Source: CAYMCQ01 sp964389025
GTDB lineage: Bacteria > Verrucomicrobiota > Verrucomicrobiia > Limisphaerales > CAYMCQ01
Direction of reading: 5' to 3'
Assembly (NCBI GenBank): GCA_964389025.1
Contig: CAYMCQ010000007.1
Span: 19,590-83,589, forward strand
DNA: 64,000 nucleotides
A model generated the notes under the pieces. It saw nothing but the letters and a program-made list of their open reading frames with translations, had not been told where the DNA came from and ran no database searches. Positions 8,677 to 18,416 of the stretch are shown piece after piece. The position numbers and the translations under genes are program-made. How positions within the stretch are numbered: position 1 is the stretch's first letter; every line of letters starts with the position of its first letter.

Positions 8677-9284
8677 AGTAAGCCTTTCACATTCGTTTCT
8701 TACCGCCGTATCTTTGCAGCGATTGAAGGCAAATCCTTAATCTATTTCGGCATGACCAAAAGACACGTGCCGCCGCTGCGTTCTTCCCATATTCAAGGAA
8801 CCCACCTGTGAGTCGGCAGGTTTTTGTTTTGTGCAAAAGCCGGATCACTGAAAACCTATTTACGGTTGAGCAAGCCGCCGGTCGCCGGTTCTTCGCGTAG
8901 TTCAAGCGAATCGGGCTGAATATAAGGTTCGGGGTAGCTATAATTCGTCTGGCTCTGAATCATCTCTCGACGGATTTTCGCACAGAGGGGAGATTGCGTG
9001 AAGGAAAATCAACGCCCACGCTCGACTCGGTTCAAAGCTCCTCAATCTCCGCCCGCATAGCTTCGCTCATTTTTCCTGCTGCGCTCCGCGCTGTGGTTCG
9101 CTTCGCTGAATGGAATGAATTTGCTCTGGGCCAGATGAGGATTACACAGAAAGAAACTGCGACTACCGCAACAACACAAACTACCGCCAGTCTAGCAGAT
9201 TAGCGATTTAAGAGGTTGTCGCTCTCGTCAAACATTCAGCGTCTCGTTCTCTGCGCACCGGTACCCTTCATTTAAGTTGGAGAA
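8677..9284. other. 608-base stretch without a supported gene
   Basis: No frame here looks coding; the frame at 8994-9203 is compositionally biased and has no family features. The stretch holds a terminator-like hairpin at 8804-8821 followed by TTTTTGTTTTGTGCAAAA. That last part resembles the hairpin-plus-TTTTGTG leader of the HTH gene at 21898-21930, so it may be what remains of a control region of the same element family. Confidence 0.5.
8804..8828 (+). terminator. Short hairpin followed by T-rich run
   Basis: ACCTG (8804-8808) pairs with CAGGT (8817-8821), and a T-rich run follows. The stem is only 5 bp, so it is weak as a terminator. No plus-strand gene ends nearby. Confidence 0.35.
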
Positions 9285-10559
9285 TCAAAATGTAATTCCG
9301 AGACCGGCAGTGAAAGTCTCGACTGGCTTTTTCGTGATTTCAAGCCCCCCGTCCTCGTACAGCAGCTTAAGTGAAACTTTTTGTTCCCCGTCTTTGCGCT
9401 TCAAAATTGCCCAATCGAGGCCGGTGCGGAACAAGGAGTCATGCCCCGGATTGATGCCGCTCAAAGTTGGAAGATATGCATATGAAACGTGGAGCGTTAA
9501 GCCTTGCGGATCCATACCTAATGACCGCGCGATTATACACGGCTGAACTTCCAGTCTTGCGGTCGGGCCGAAACGGAAGAACCTGCCCGTGCGTACGGCG
9601 GGATCGCCACCTGAATCTTCGACATTGCCCGATTCGCCGTGACCGAAAAATCTTAAGCTATAAAGCAGTTCACTCGTGTCTATAGGATGATCTTTGTCTG
9701 GCGTATGCGGAACAAGGCTCGCTTTGAAGCCCAAGGCCCACCGGGCATTTTGGTCTTGCCCTGCTAATCGTGGCTCAACATCAAATTCCCCGACCCAAGC
9801 TGAAGCTTTATGATCGGTATCTGTCGCGTGAACACCAAAGCCGCGTAATTCAAATTCAGAGATGAAGGATTCTCGGACGAGGTTCCATCGGGCGCTCGCG
9901 CCAAGCCGATAAATTAAAGAGTCAACTTTGTTTGTTGGTTTGCCGTTAGTATCTACTTTGTGAAGCGAAATACTTGGTATCAGATACACCGCACGCAAAG
10001 TAGGTCCATCGCTCGCTGAAAATCCTTCATCGTTGTTAAAGATGCGGAAAGGGCGGATCAACGCTCCCTTGGCCGACCAAGTATCGACATCCGAAATAAA
10101 GTTCCGTGAAAAGCTAAAGGCAGCTCCAGCAACCTGATTACGTTTGATTTTCGGATCTTCGACCGAAGGATCTTCGTCTTGCACCACGTCATTGGCATCT
10201 TGCCGAATTTTCAATCCCCAGAGCATCACTTTTTTCTGCGGTGTAGCGGCCTTTTGATCTGGTGACGGGAGAGGATTGGGTTGCGGCTTGCGCGCTTCTA
10301 GGAATACAGCAGCATCGTTCTTCATCTGTTCAACTTGCGTGAACGTAAACGGCTTGTCCTTTGGCTGCTGCCAATAATCGAAAATTCGATCTTTCAAATC
10401 AACAGGAACCGGCTTTTTCAAAGACTGGAGATGAAATGAAATGATAGCGGCTGTTTCGTCCAGCGAGTAAGCCACTTCGTCAGCCAGAAGCTGGGCAGAG
10501 AAAATCCCCAAAAGTAAACACACTGAAGTTAAACAACGGAGAGCGAGTTTTAGTTTCAT
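9285..10559 (-). CDS. Exported beta-barrel-like outer membrane protein
   Basis: 424 residues with a clear signal peptide (SVCLLLGIFSAQLLA). The N-terminal 100 residues are helical. The rest alternates short amphipathic strands and turns, and the chain ends in GLGITF, with a C-terminal Phe as expected for outer membrane barrels inserted by BamA. No specific family recognised. The gene starts 16 bases after the small gene upstream and may be co-transcribed with it. Confidence 0.7.
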   Translation of the reverse strand: MKLKLALRCLTSVCLLLGIFSAQLLADEVAYSLDETAAIISFHLQSLKKPVPVDLKDRIFDYWQQPKDKPFTFTQVEQMKNDAAVFLEARKPQPNPLPSPDQKAATPQKKVMLWGLKIRQDANDVVQDEDPSVEDPKIKRNQVAGAAFSFSRNFISDVDTWSAKGALIRPFRIFNNDEGFSASDGPTLRAVYLIPSISLHKVDTNGKPTNKVDSLIYRLGASARWNLVRESFISEFELRGFGVHATDTDHKASAWVGEFDVEPRLAGQDQNARWALGFKASLVPHTPDKDHPIDTSELLYSLRFFGHGESGNVEDSGGDPAVRTGRFFRFGPTARLEVQPCIIARSLGMDPQGLTLHVSYAYLPTLSGINPGHDSLFRTGLDWAILKRKDGEQKVSLKLLYEDGGLEITKKPVETFTAGLGITF

Positions 10560-10575
10560 TGGATGACATGTTTAT

Positions 10576-10902
10576 TCAACCGAGAGGAACAGTGACCCCC
10601 TTGGAGCCAAGATCATTCTTAATATCCACAGCCGCTCCACGAACTGTTAAAGACATATCTGGTCTCGCTGCGGGATAGCGCGCTACTCCCGCCCGAATGT
10701 GATAGGTGTCATTGATGGCCGCATTTAAGGCAATCTTTCTTACATTCGTCAGGTTCTGGAGAACTTCCGTATCTGCTATTTGTCGACTCTCTGCTCTTGA
10801 ACAGAAGGCAATCACAAACGGTCGCGTGGGTGGAAATCCCAGCAGGTTCGCTGCTGCCGGACGCTTTATCTTAGATCGACTCGAGATTTTCTTGATAGCC
10901 AT
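10576..10902 (-). CDS. Small basic hypothetical protein
   Basis: 108 residues from ATG 10902, chosen because the longer frame up to 11043 begins with sequence lacking coding character. The N-terminus is strongly basic (KKISSRSKIKRP); a globular part follows. No domain recognised. It is placed directly upstream of the barrel-like protein gene on the same strand. Confidence 0.45.
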   Translation of the reverse strand: MAIKKISSRSKIKRPAAANLLGFPPTRPFVIAFCSRAESRQIADTEVLQNLTNVRKIALNAAINDTYHIRAGVARYPAARPDMSLTVRGAAVDIKNDLGSKGVTVPLG

Positions 10903-11282
10903 TTTTGGTTTCTTCACGGGATACTCCGAGTTGATTGGTGTTGAATGACGACGATACGTTTGAGCTATCGCAGCGCAAGAAAAAACACACTGCGAATAAA
11001 CCGAGATGGGATGATTGTTTCGTTCGAGTCCGAAGCAAGCCATAATGTTTTGTCCCGGAACTCGTTAAATCCACCGTAACGGACATGTTGTTAATAGCCG
11101 TAAACTTGTCCTTCTGTGAAAGATCTCTTTGACGTAGTGCGAAATTCATTTGGTGAGCCTTGAAAGATAACTTCAAAAAGTCTTAAGATTTGGCTTGCGC
11201 CCAGCAAAGCTTCTTCTAAAAAGGTTGTGTTCTTGAGACTCATAGTCAGACGAGCGCAAGTTAGTCGGACATAATCTCACGT

Positions 11283-12713
11283 ATGACAGAGCATCCGCAT
11301 AACAGGTGGAGAATCTGCAAGCTTGTATCTTGGTTGCTAGTCTCACTGCTTTTCTCAATAGCCGGCCAAACTGCGCCGCCTGAATACTCAACGTTTCAAA
11401 GAGAACAACGTCTCGACTATTCGCCAGCCGAGACGGAAGTCCTGAGAATTTGGATGGTGTATGTGGCGCAGGGGGACGGAATCATCATACAGTTGCCGAC
11501 GAAGTATAACTATGACCCAAATCCGGGCGGTGGTGGATCAGAACGAAGCGAGAGAATAGATGTGGTCGTTGACGGCGGTTCAAATCCGGATTCCGATGTC
11601 AACCGAATGACAGACTTCATCCGAAAGCTCTACGACGGGGATAGTCCAACCATTGAGCACATAGTCATTACACATCATGATCAAGACCATGTAAAAGGCA
11701 TTACGCATCTGCTTGGCCAAAGTGACATCGCATTCGACAGCATGTATCACAACGGATTAGCCTCCTACCTAAAAGGGAAACGTAACTTTTCGGCTTCTCA
11801 CGATCTTTCGAAAGCGGTCTTAGACAACACGAAGGATAAGTTTAAGCGCGGAATGGCTTTCGTCGATTCTTCCGGCGAAATCGAGGACAGCTACCTCATC
11901 AAGAATATCGTGGACTTACGGCGTTCGCAGGTAGATGAAAAGGAACTCCATGGCATTTATGAAGAATTAGCGAAAGCCGTATTGAAGCGGAAAGACGAAG
12001 GCGACCTCAAAACCTTCAACCGGGCGCATGCCTCGGCACCATTCATCGCCGAAAGAGAGACAGAGCGCGCAACGAGTTTGCTGGACATGGAGTTCAAAGT
12101 TCTGTGGCCCCTCAAGAAAGCTAAGGCTTACGGAGGCAGAGATTGGGGCGAGACAATCAATGGAAATAGCGTGACGTTTCGTCTGGCTTACAAGGATTTT
12201 TCAATGGTCTTCACCGGCGATCATAATGATAAGTCCGAACCGGAACTCATCAAGTATTTGACTGCGGAAAGCAAATTGGAACTCCTGGATTGCGACGTGT
12301 TCAAGATACCGCATCATGGCAGTTCGCACGGCGCGCATGAGTTCTTTGAACGGAGCGGTTTCAATCCCGTGCTCTCGGTCGCTTCCATGGGGAACGTCGG
12401 CTTCAAATCAAAAAAGATGGCCGGTTCGGGGGCGTGGCAACATCCTGCCACGAACATCATTAATTGGCTCGGCGGGCCTCAGCGCGTGTATCACACCTTT
12501 ATCCACGAAAAAGAATTGAGATACGATCAGATCACAACCGAAGCGAAGCGGCAAAGCATGATTGAAAAAAGCCATATTCTTATCGAAACGGACGGGAAAT
12601 GGTTTCGGTTAGTCGAAGTGCCGATTGACAGCGATAATCCGAATGCGCCGCCGTCGGTGGCGATTACACGACGGGGAAACGGCACCCGATGGATCAAAGC
12701 GACGAAAGAGTAA
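11283..12713 (+). CDS. Exported metallo-beta-lactamase-fold hydrolase, ComEC-like
   Basis: 476 residues with a signal sequence or N-terminal anchor (LVSWLLVSLLFSIAG). The fold is that of the metallo-beta-lactamase domain found in ComEC/Rec2-type proteins: VVDGGS, metal motif THHDQDH, an internal insertion of about 130 charged residues, MVFTGDH, and KIPHHGSSHG. Such domains are zinc or manganese hydrolases of phosphoester or nucleic-acid bonds. The gene lies 4 bases before a membrane-protein gene and upstream of a patatin, in one probable operon. A second, cytoplasmic relative is at 54021-54980. Confidence 0.8.
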   Translation: MTEHPHNRWRICKLVSWLLVSLLFSIAGQTAPPEYSTFQREQRLDYSPAETEVLRIWMVYVAQGDGIIIQLPTKYNYDPNPGGGGSERSERIDVVVDGGSNPDSDVNRMTDFIRKLYDGDSPTIEHIVITHHDQDHVKGITHLLGQSDIAFDSMYHNGLASYLKGKRNFSASHDLSKAVLDNTKDKFKRGMAFVDSSGEIEDSYLIKNIVDLRRSQVDEKELHGIYEELAKAVLKRKDEGDLKTFNRAHASAPFIAERETERATSLLDMEFKVLWPLKKAKAYGGRDWGETINGNSVTFRLAYKDFSMVFTGDHNDKSEPELIKYLTAESKLELLDCDVFKIPHHGSSHGAHEFFERSGFNPVLSVASMGNVGFKSKKMAGSGAWQHPATNIINWLGGPQRVYHTFIHEKELRYDQITTEAKRQSMIEKSHILIETDGKWFRLVEVPIDSDNPNAPPSVAITRRGNGTRWIKATKE

Positions 12714-12717
12714 CTGC

Positions 12718-13911
12718 ATGATTCTGGACACGCTCAATACGTTCCTCGGCTTCGTGGGCATTATGCTCGTTTTGAGTTTAATGGTTACGGCCATCGTCCA
12801 GTTTGTTCAAAGCATATTCCAAATGCGGGCAAGAAATCTGCGGGTCGGTCTCGAATCACTTATAGAGAAGCTTCAAACAGAGCAACCAAAGGGACGAAGT
12901 GATGGAAATGCACGGCTTCAGCCATCGAATGAGAACGAGGCGGCAGATACGCGCCATTCCAATCCGCCAGGCGCAGAGGGTCCCGCTAAAGATCCAAAAC
13001 GCATTGCCGATGATCTCGTCCGGAAGTGTCGGTTCGTTCCGAAATCAAAGCGTGCTGCTGGTTCCATGAAAGCAGAACTTGCGTCACAACTGAAAGGCCC
13101 ACCCTGTAGCTGGATTTCGCGCGAGGAACTCATTGAACGACTCGCTGATGAGAATCTCGTATCGCGGAGCAAGGGCAATATAGGGGCTAAAGGGTTGCTG
13201 TCGGACGTCGATCAAACTGACGAGAAAAGGATTTCCGTCCAGTTTCAAAGGATGGAAGCGTATCTCAACAAACGCTTCCTTTTGTATATCCGCGTCATAA
13301 CGATTGTGTGCGCGGTGTTGGTGGCCGGATATTTTCAAGTAAGCACGCCGGAACTCTTGAAAAAACTTTCTTCTGATAAGCGTTTCCGCGAGGTCGCCGC
13401 CAAGACAAGCGAACAACTGTATAGCGAAGCGGATGCACTCATCAAGGCGAGCACCAATTACCAGAACGTGTCGGAAATGGCTTTGGACAAATTGACGGCC
13501 AAGCATCCGAATCACGCGGCGTATCTCGAGCGGGCCTCCGGCCTTGGCGACAGTCGCACTGATATTGTCGGAGAGTTGCAGACTGTGTTGTCACCACTGC
13601 CCCCATCGGAACGATCTAAAATTATCGATGACTACGAAATGCTGCTTGATGGTCTGCAAAACGAGGCGTCTGAAGCGTCGGTCAAACAAGTTGGATATCT
13701 TGCCGACAAACTGACGGCATACGACATTACTCCTTGGGCGTATGGTTTCAAGTATTACGGAAATCCGGCAAACGTCGTCGGCGTTCTCATGACGGCCATT
13801 TTCCTCGCGTTCGGCGCCCCGTTCTGGTATGAGCGGCTTCGTGATTTGATCCAGTTGCGTGATGCGCTCAAACCAAAACAACAAAAACCAACTGACTCTC
13901 CTGATAATTGA
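12718..13911 (+). CDS. Three-helix membrane protein in the hydrolase/patatin operon
   Basis: 397 residues from ATG 12718, just after the preceding stop. One transmembrane helix is at the N-terminus (FVGIMLVLSLMVTAIVQFV), one in the middle (VITIVCAVLVAGYF), one near the C-terminus (VVGVLMTAIFLAFGAPFWY). Between the first two lies a 150-residue disordered, charged, cytoplasm-facing loop. Between the last two lies a helical domain. No family recognised. Position suggests a membrane partner of the exported hydrolase and the patatin. Confidence 0.75.
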   Translation: MILDTLNTFLGFVGIMLVLSLMVTAIVQFVQSIFQMRARNLRVGLESLIEKLQTEQPKGRSDGNARLQPSNENEAADTRHSNPPGAEGPAKDPKRIADDLVRKCRFVPKSKRAAGSMKAELASQLKGPPCSWISREELIERLADENLVSRSKGNIGAKGLLSDVDQTDEKRISVQFQRMEAYLNKRFLLYIRVITIVCAVLVAGYFQVSTPELLKKLSSDKRFREVAAKTSEQLYSEADALIKASTNYQNVSEMALDKLTAKHPNHAAYLERASGLGDSRTDIVGELQTVLSPLPPSERSKIIDDYEMLLDGLQNEASEASVKQVGYLADKLTAYDITPWAYGFKYYGNPANVVGVLMTAIFLAFGAPFWYERLRDLIQLRDALKPKQQKPTDSPDN

Positions 13912-13915
13912 TGTC

Positions 13916-13946
13916 GCCTCACTGTCTTTTAAAAAGGTGAGGCATT
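13916..13946 (+). terminator. Hairpin after the membrane-protein gene
   Basis: GCCTCAC (13916-13922) pairs with GTGAGGC (13937-13943), and ATTTC follows. The T-run is poor, so it may attenuate rather than end transcription into the patatin gene 100 bases downstream. Confidence 0.4.
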
Positions 13947-14043
13947 TCGAGGTAACGTCAGGGTTTCGATTTTACTTGTAAGAAATGTTGCAATGATTGT
14001 GCAAGCGTAGTTCTGGCGATATGCAATCAACAATTACACGCCT

Positions 14044-15216
14044 ATGCCTGACGACAATGTAGTTTCTGCCAGTCATTCCCCCGTAAGCCTCACAGAGTCG
14101 GACATTCAAGCTCCAAAGCCGCTTCGTGGAATGGGCTTGTGTCTTTCAGGCGGCGGATATCGCGCGATGGTATTTCACCTGGGAGCTTTTATTCGCCTCA
14201 ATGAAGCGGGTCTCTTGAAAAAAATGGACCGCATCTCAAGCGTTTCTGGCGGATCCATTGCTGCCGCGATGCTCGGTGTGCGCTGGAAGCAACTCAATTT
14301 CCAGAACGACGTTGCCACCAATTTAATGGAACAAGTGATAGAGCCAGTTCGGGTGCTGGCGGGAATCACTATAGATGTGAAGTCCATACTCGGCGGAATT
14401 TTTTTGCCAGGCACCATAAGCGACCGAATCGTCGCCTCCTACAAGAAACACCTCTACGGAGAAGCCACACTCAAAGATTTGCCTTCTGACGATGAGGGGC
14501 CGCGTTTCGTCATCAACGCAACCAATGTGCAATCGGGTGCCTTGTGGCGCTTTTCAAAGCCGTATATGGCCGACTATCTGGTGGGAATGGTCAAGAGTAG
14601 GACGGTATCGCTGGCGGTCGCGGTGGGGGCTTCTTCGGCCTTTCCTCCTATCCTTTCACCGGCTCGGTTGAAACTGAACCACTCTGATTTTGAGCCTGAC
14701 GCAAATTGTCCATTGCAGAAAGAGCCTTACACGACAAACGTCGTGCTATCCGACGGCGGCGTGTATGACAATTTGGGATTGGAGACGGTCTGGAAACAAT
14801 TTAAGACCGTTTTGGTGAGTGACGGGGGCGGCAAAATGCAACCTGAAGCCGATCCAAAAAGCGATTGGGTGCGCCATGCAATTCGTGTTTCAGGGCTTGT
14901 TGACAATCAGGTGCGCAGTCTTCGAAAGCGGCTCATGATCGCGGCTTTCATCGATCAAACGGATGCTCACGATGGAGCGTATTGGGGAATCCGCAGTAAA
15001 GTTAATGCCTATCCCGCTCGGGATCCGTCACTGCCATGTCCAGAAGACCGCACGCTGGAATTAGCCAAAACGCCGACGCGACTAAAACGCTTGGAACCAG
15101 AGTATCAGAACAGATTGATTAACTGGGGCTATGCGATTTGCGACGCGGCAATTCGATCTCATTACAAGCCGGCTCCGGCCCAAGCGAAAGGTTTTCCATA
15201 CCCTGGGGGCATTTGA
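14044..15216 (+). CDS. Patatin-like phospholipase
   Basis: 390 residues. The patatin fold is shown by the oxyanion motif GGGYRAM (about residues 37-43), the nucleophile elbow SVSGGS with its serine near residue 76, and the catalytic dyad aspartate in SDGGVYDNLG near residue 237. There is no signal peptide, so it should act on the inner membrane from the cytoplasm. Patatins serve as membrane-damaging effectors in CBASS and related systems and also as housekeeping lipases. Here the neighbours are an exported metallo-beta-lactamase and a membrane protein. No nucleotidyltransferase of the CD-NTase type lies next to it; the only nucleotide cyclase in the island is 11 kb away. Confidence 0.85.
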   Translation: MPDDNVVSASHSPVSLTESDIQAPKPLRGMGLCLSGGGYRAMVFHLGAFIRLNEAGLLKKMDRISSVSGGSIAAAMLGVRWKQLNFQNDVATNLMEQVIEPVRVLAGITIDVKSILGGIFLPGTISDRIVASYKKHLYGEATLKDLPSDDEGPRFVINATNVQSGALWRFSKPYMADYLVGMVKSRTVSLAVAVGASSAFPPILSPARLKLNHSDFEPDANCPLQKEPYTTNVVLSDGGVYDNLGLETVWKQFKTVLVSDGGGKMQPEADPKSDWVRHAIRVSGLVDNQVRSLRKRLMIAAFIDQTDAHDGAYWGIRSKVNAYPARDPSLPCPEDRTLELAKTPTRLKRLEPEYQNRLINWGYAICDAAIRSHYKPAPAQAKGFPYPGGI

Positions 15217-15533
15217 GCGAGGCCATGAACGCGCATCTGCAGCATTGGCTCTTATTTTGATAACCAAACAAGGGAACGTCACGGTCGCATATCGGAATAA
15301 TTGACGCCGATGCTCTTTATATTTCGCGTTTACCGCAAAATGACATATGCCGGTTCGTGTGTGAATGCCGTGGGCTTGACAGTTTTTGAAAAAGTGATTG
15401 AATCAGAACACTGACAAAACAAATCGTTTGTGTTTTTGTTGGGGACAAAAAGGCGGTCTCAGAAATGGGATCGCCTTTTCTTTGCGGATTGAAACCAATT
15501 CCAAAATGCTGCCTGACCGCGTGAGCGGACGTT
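15217..15533. other. 317-base stretch without a gene
   Basis: The only feature is a good intrinsic terminator at 15447-15480. A short frame at 15398-15607 has no coding support. Confidence 0.5.
15447..15480 (+). terminator. Intrinsic terminator downstream of patatin
   Basis: AAAAGGCG (15448-15455) pairs with CGCCTTTT (15472-15479), giving an 8-bp stem with T residues at the 3' side and a 16-base loop. It can serve the plus-strand operon ending at 15216. Confidence 0.6.
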
Positions 15534-15893
15534 ATGAACGATCAATTCGAAACGATTGTCTTGGGGCTCGGTGCAATGGGAAGCGCTGCCACTTATCAGT
15601 TGGCTAAAAGAGGAAATCGAGTACTCGGAATCGACCAATTTTCACCCCCTCACACCTTCGGCTCAACTCATGGTGATACTCGCGTCACAAGGCTCGCTAT
15701 GCTATTTATCACCGCAATGAATCACCGTCAGTTCGAGACATTGCTGCGGCAGTGGAGCTTCGGTCATCACGATCCGGATTTCGTCTTTTGAATCAACTTA
15801 TGGATCGCGGATTCATCTATCGGGATAAAAATGAGGATCTCCACCTCTCGGAGCATGTCAGGGGATGTGGCGTGAAATTCATAGAACTTAATT
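15534..15893 (+). pseudogene. Sarcosine-oxidase fragment joined to a LexA-like helix fragment
   Basis: The first part (15534 to about 15690) encodes the FAD-binding N-terminus of a monomeric sarcosine oxidase/SolA-type protein: LGLGAMGSAA and FGSTHGDTR. It then loses homology. In a second frame, from about 15686 to a stop at 15891, the translation ESPSVRDIAAAVEL...LMDRGFIYRD matches the winged-helix DNA-binding domain of LexA. Neither part is complete, so this is fused debris of two unrelated genes, probably left by recombination in the cargo block. Confidence 0.65.
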
Positions 15894-16036
15894 AAGGCGA
15901 AAAAACCGCTACCCACCGAGATCTCGATCAGCTGTAAATAATATTTACCACTCTCGCTCTGGTGCTTACTTTTCCCAAATCGTCCGTGATAGACTTAGAA
16001 CAATAGTAAGGCGCCTAAAGCCTGAACTTGGATTTT

Positions 16037-18325
16037 ATGATCGGGAAAATTAGCAAAATAAAAAATCTTGGACTCGTTTTCTGTAACTATACTTGGGACT
16101 TAAATCTTCCTGTCTTCAAGCAGTTCAACCTCGTTTATGGCTGGAATGGCTGCGGGAAAACGAGCTTTTCCCGTTTGTTTGATGCTATAGGAGGAGCACC
16201 GATTAAAGACTTGGAATACGAAATCGAAGATGAAGCGGGAGTGAAATATAAACAGAACGAAGCATTCCCTCAAAAAATCCGCGTCTTTAATCAAGACTAT
16301 ATCCAAAACAACGTAAAGATTCTTGAGAGCCGCGCCAACTCCATCTCCGTCTTACTAGGCGGAGAAAACAAAGAACTTGTAGAAAAAATCGACGCTGACA
16401 AAAAACTGCTTGATGGTGATGTCGCTGATCGTACCAAGCCGGGAAAGATAGGATTACGCGCCGGACTTGCTAAAGAGATGATAAGTAATACGTCCGCACG
16501 TGACAGCAAATTCACAGAAATAGCAAAGACGATTGGCGCGGCAATCGGCGGGAATGCTTTACGGGATTATCGAAAGCCCCAAGCGGAAAAAGATTTTGCG
16601 GCGCTAGGCGCGAAAAACGAATTGGCTGAGGACGACTTGGTGAAATATTTATTGTCTGCAAAACAAGAGTCTATGCCTTCTCTGGACTTGGTTGAACTGA
16701 AAAAAATAAAATTGGAATTAGAAGGAGGCGAATTGGAAATAGCGGAGCACCTCGTCTCAATCGGCTCTAAAGCAAAGCAACTTCTGCTTAAAACAGTTGA
16801 GGCGGAAATAATTTCCCGACTTGCCTCGAACGATGATATTTCAAACTGGGTAGAACGCGGATTTCATTTGCATAAGCAACTTGCAACGGACACATGCGAG
16901 TATTGCCTTCAAGCAATTCCGAAAGAACGCGTCGAACAGCTCGCGCGACATTTCAGCGATGCAGATAAAAAACTCAAAGAAGGCATCGATTTGCTCCTTG
17001 TAGATTTGAAAATGATTTATCCGTTCATCCAAGGCATACAAATTCCCGACAAGGCTCGGCTATATGCTGAATTGCGCGATATGTTCGATAGTAGACGAAC
17101 GGATTTTGAAACTGACAAACGACAGCTTCTTGCCGATGTCACCGCTCTTGCAGAGGAATTAAAACATAAGAAATCTAAAACAACAGAGGCGTTAGATTTG
17201 AAAACAACTCCTCAAACTGACAACTTTTCTTTGCGGATGAACGGGATGAATGAGCTTATTGAAAAGCACAACAAAACAACCACCGACTTTGAGACCGTCA
17301 AAAAGGCCGCGATTGATAAGCTGAAACAGCATTACTTGAGCACCATTTATGATGAGGTGAAAAAATATGGAGTTGAGATATTGGCACTTGCTGGAAAAAT
17401 AACCTCCTTAGGATCAGAAATTACGGAGATTCAAAATCGAATTTCTGAAAACATGGCCAAAATTTCCTCTAAGCATAAAGCCTGCGAAATAATTAATGGG
17501 AAGCTTGCAACTTTTCTTGGACACCAAGAATTGACCTTCGTTCCTGCGAAGGAGTCTGGCGACAAGGGAAAAGAAACTGTGGATGGATACAAAATTATGC
17601 GCGGCAATAAACCGGCAGTTTTTTTGAGCGAAGGAGAAAAAACCGCCATCGCCTTCGTATATTTTGTTGTTCATCTGACAGACCAAGAATTCAAAGTGAG
17701 TGATGGAATTATTGTCGTAGACGACCCTATCTCTAGCTTAGATTCTAATTCGTTATATCAAGCGTTCAGTTTCTTAAAAAACTCGGTAAAAGACGGCCAG
17801 CAGGTGTTCATCCTCACGCACAGTTTTGATTTCTTAAAACTATTAATAAATTGGCGGCGACACGCGGCAGGAGGCACCAGCTGTTATATGATCAAGAACA
17901 CTTTTTTGACCAATGTTCGTTGTGCTTACATTACCAAATTGGATAAGGAGCTTTCTGAATACGAAAGTGAGTATCACTATTTATTCAAATTGCTAAAACA
18001 GTTACGAGACGAACAGGATAACTCGATTGCGAGGGCGTATCCTGTTCCAAATATTGCCCGTAAAGTTTGGGAGACTTTTTTGATGTTTAGCGTTCCCAAT
18101 AGCGACTCTCCTTACAGAAAAATGGATGTCCTCAAAAAAGCAGGACGTGACGAGCAGAAATTGGATGCGATCTATAAATTTACAAATGACCAGTCCCACA
18201 TTACCGGCGCGGGGTTTAATCCAGCACTTGTGCCCGAGACAAAAAAAGTGGTGGAGGAATTATTTGAAATGATGGCTGAAATTTCACCTGATCATTTTAA
18301 GATACTCGATAATGCCACGAACTAA
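16037..18325 (+). CDS. RloC/PrrC-like AAA ATPase anticodon nuclease
   Basis: 762 residues from ATG 16037; a TTG at 16028 is the alternative. The N-terminal ABC-type ATPase half has Walker A GWNGCGKT (Lys41). A coiled-coil region follows, with a zinc-hook motif CEYC (Cys287, Cys290), the hallmark that separates RloC from PrrC. The second ATPase half carries signature FLSEGEKT, Walker B VVDDPISSLD and switch histidine ILTHS. The C-terminus has NIARKVWETF (Arg675, Glu679) and NDQSH (His721), the Arg-Glu-His triad of anticodon nucleases of the HEPN type. RloC cleaves and excises the tRNA wobble base on DNA damage or phage infection. It stands alone, with no type I restriction genes nearby, and it is the last gene before site B. 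Confidence 0.85.
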   Translation: MIGKISKIKNLGLVFCNYTWDLNLPVFKQFNLVYGWNGCGKTSFSRLFDAIGGAPIKDLEYEIEDEAGVKYKQNEAFPQKIRVFNQDYIQNNVKILESRANSISVLLGGENKELVEKIDADKKLLDGDVADRTKPGKIGLRAGLAKEMISNTSARDSKFTEIAKTIGAAIGGNALRDYRKPQAEKDFAALGAKNELAEDDLVKYLLSAKQESMPSLDLVELKKIKLELEGGELEIAEHLVSIGSKAKQLLLKTVEAEIISRLASNDDISNWVERGFHLHKQLATDTCEYCLQAIPKERVEQLARHFSDADKKLKEGIDLLLVDLKMIYPFIQGIQIPDKARLYAELRDMFDSRRTDFETDKRQLLADVTALAEELKHKKSKTTEALDLKTTPQTDNFSLRMNGMNELIEKHNKTTTDFETVKKAAIDKLKQHYLSTIYDEVKKYGVEILALAGKITSLGSEITEIQNRISENMAKISSKHKACEIINGKLATFLGHQELTFVPAKESGDKGKETVDGYKIMRGNKPAVFLSEGEKTAIAFVYFVVHLTDQEFKVSDGIIVVDDPISSLDSNSLYQAFSFLKNSVKDGQQVFILTHSFDFLKLLINWRRHAAGGTSCYMIKNTFLTNVRCAYITKLDKELSEYESEYHYLFKLLKQLRDEQDNSIARAYPVPNIARKVWETFLMFSVPNSDSPYRKMDVLKKAGRDEQKLDAIYKFTNDQSHITGAGFNPALVPETKKVVEELFEMMAEISPDHFKILDNATN

Positions 18326-18416
18326 TTTAAGACACCTCTTATCCAGGCCTGGTAATTTTCACCGCTTTGAAAAAAAAGTTTAGACTTCGTAGCTTCTTGA
18401 TACTACTCGCAAAGGC

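Noticed and set aside
8994..9203. Short plus-strand frame of 69 residues
   Set aside because: Low-complexity Thr/Ala end, no ribosome site, no homology features.
14044..15216. CBASS operon with the patatin as effector
   Set aside because: No CD-NTase, Cap2/Cap3 or HORMA-like gene is adjacent; the neighbours are a metallo-beta-lactamase and a membrane protein.
15398..15607. Short plus-strand frame of 69 residues after the patatin
   Set aside because: It runs through the terminator hairpin and into the sarcosine-oxidase fragment in a different frame.
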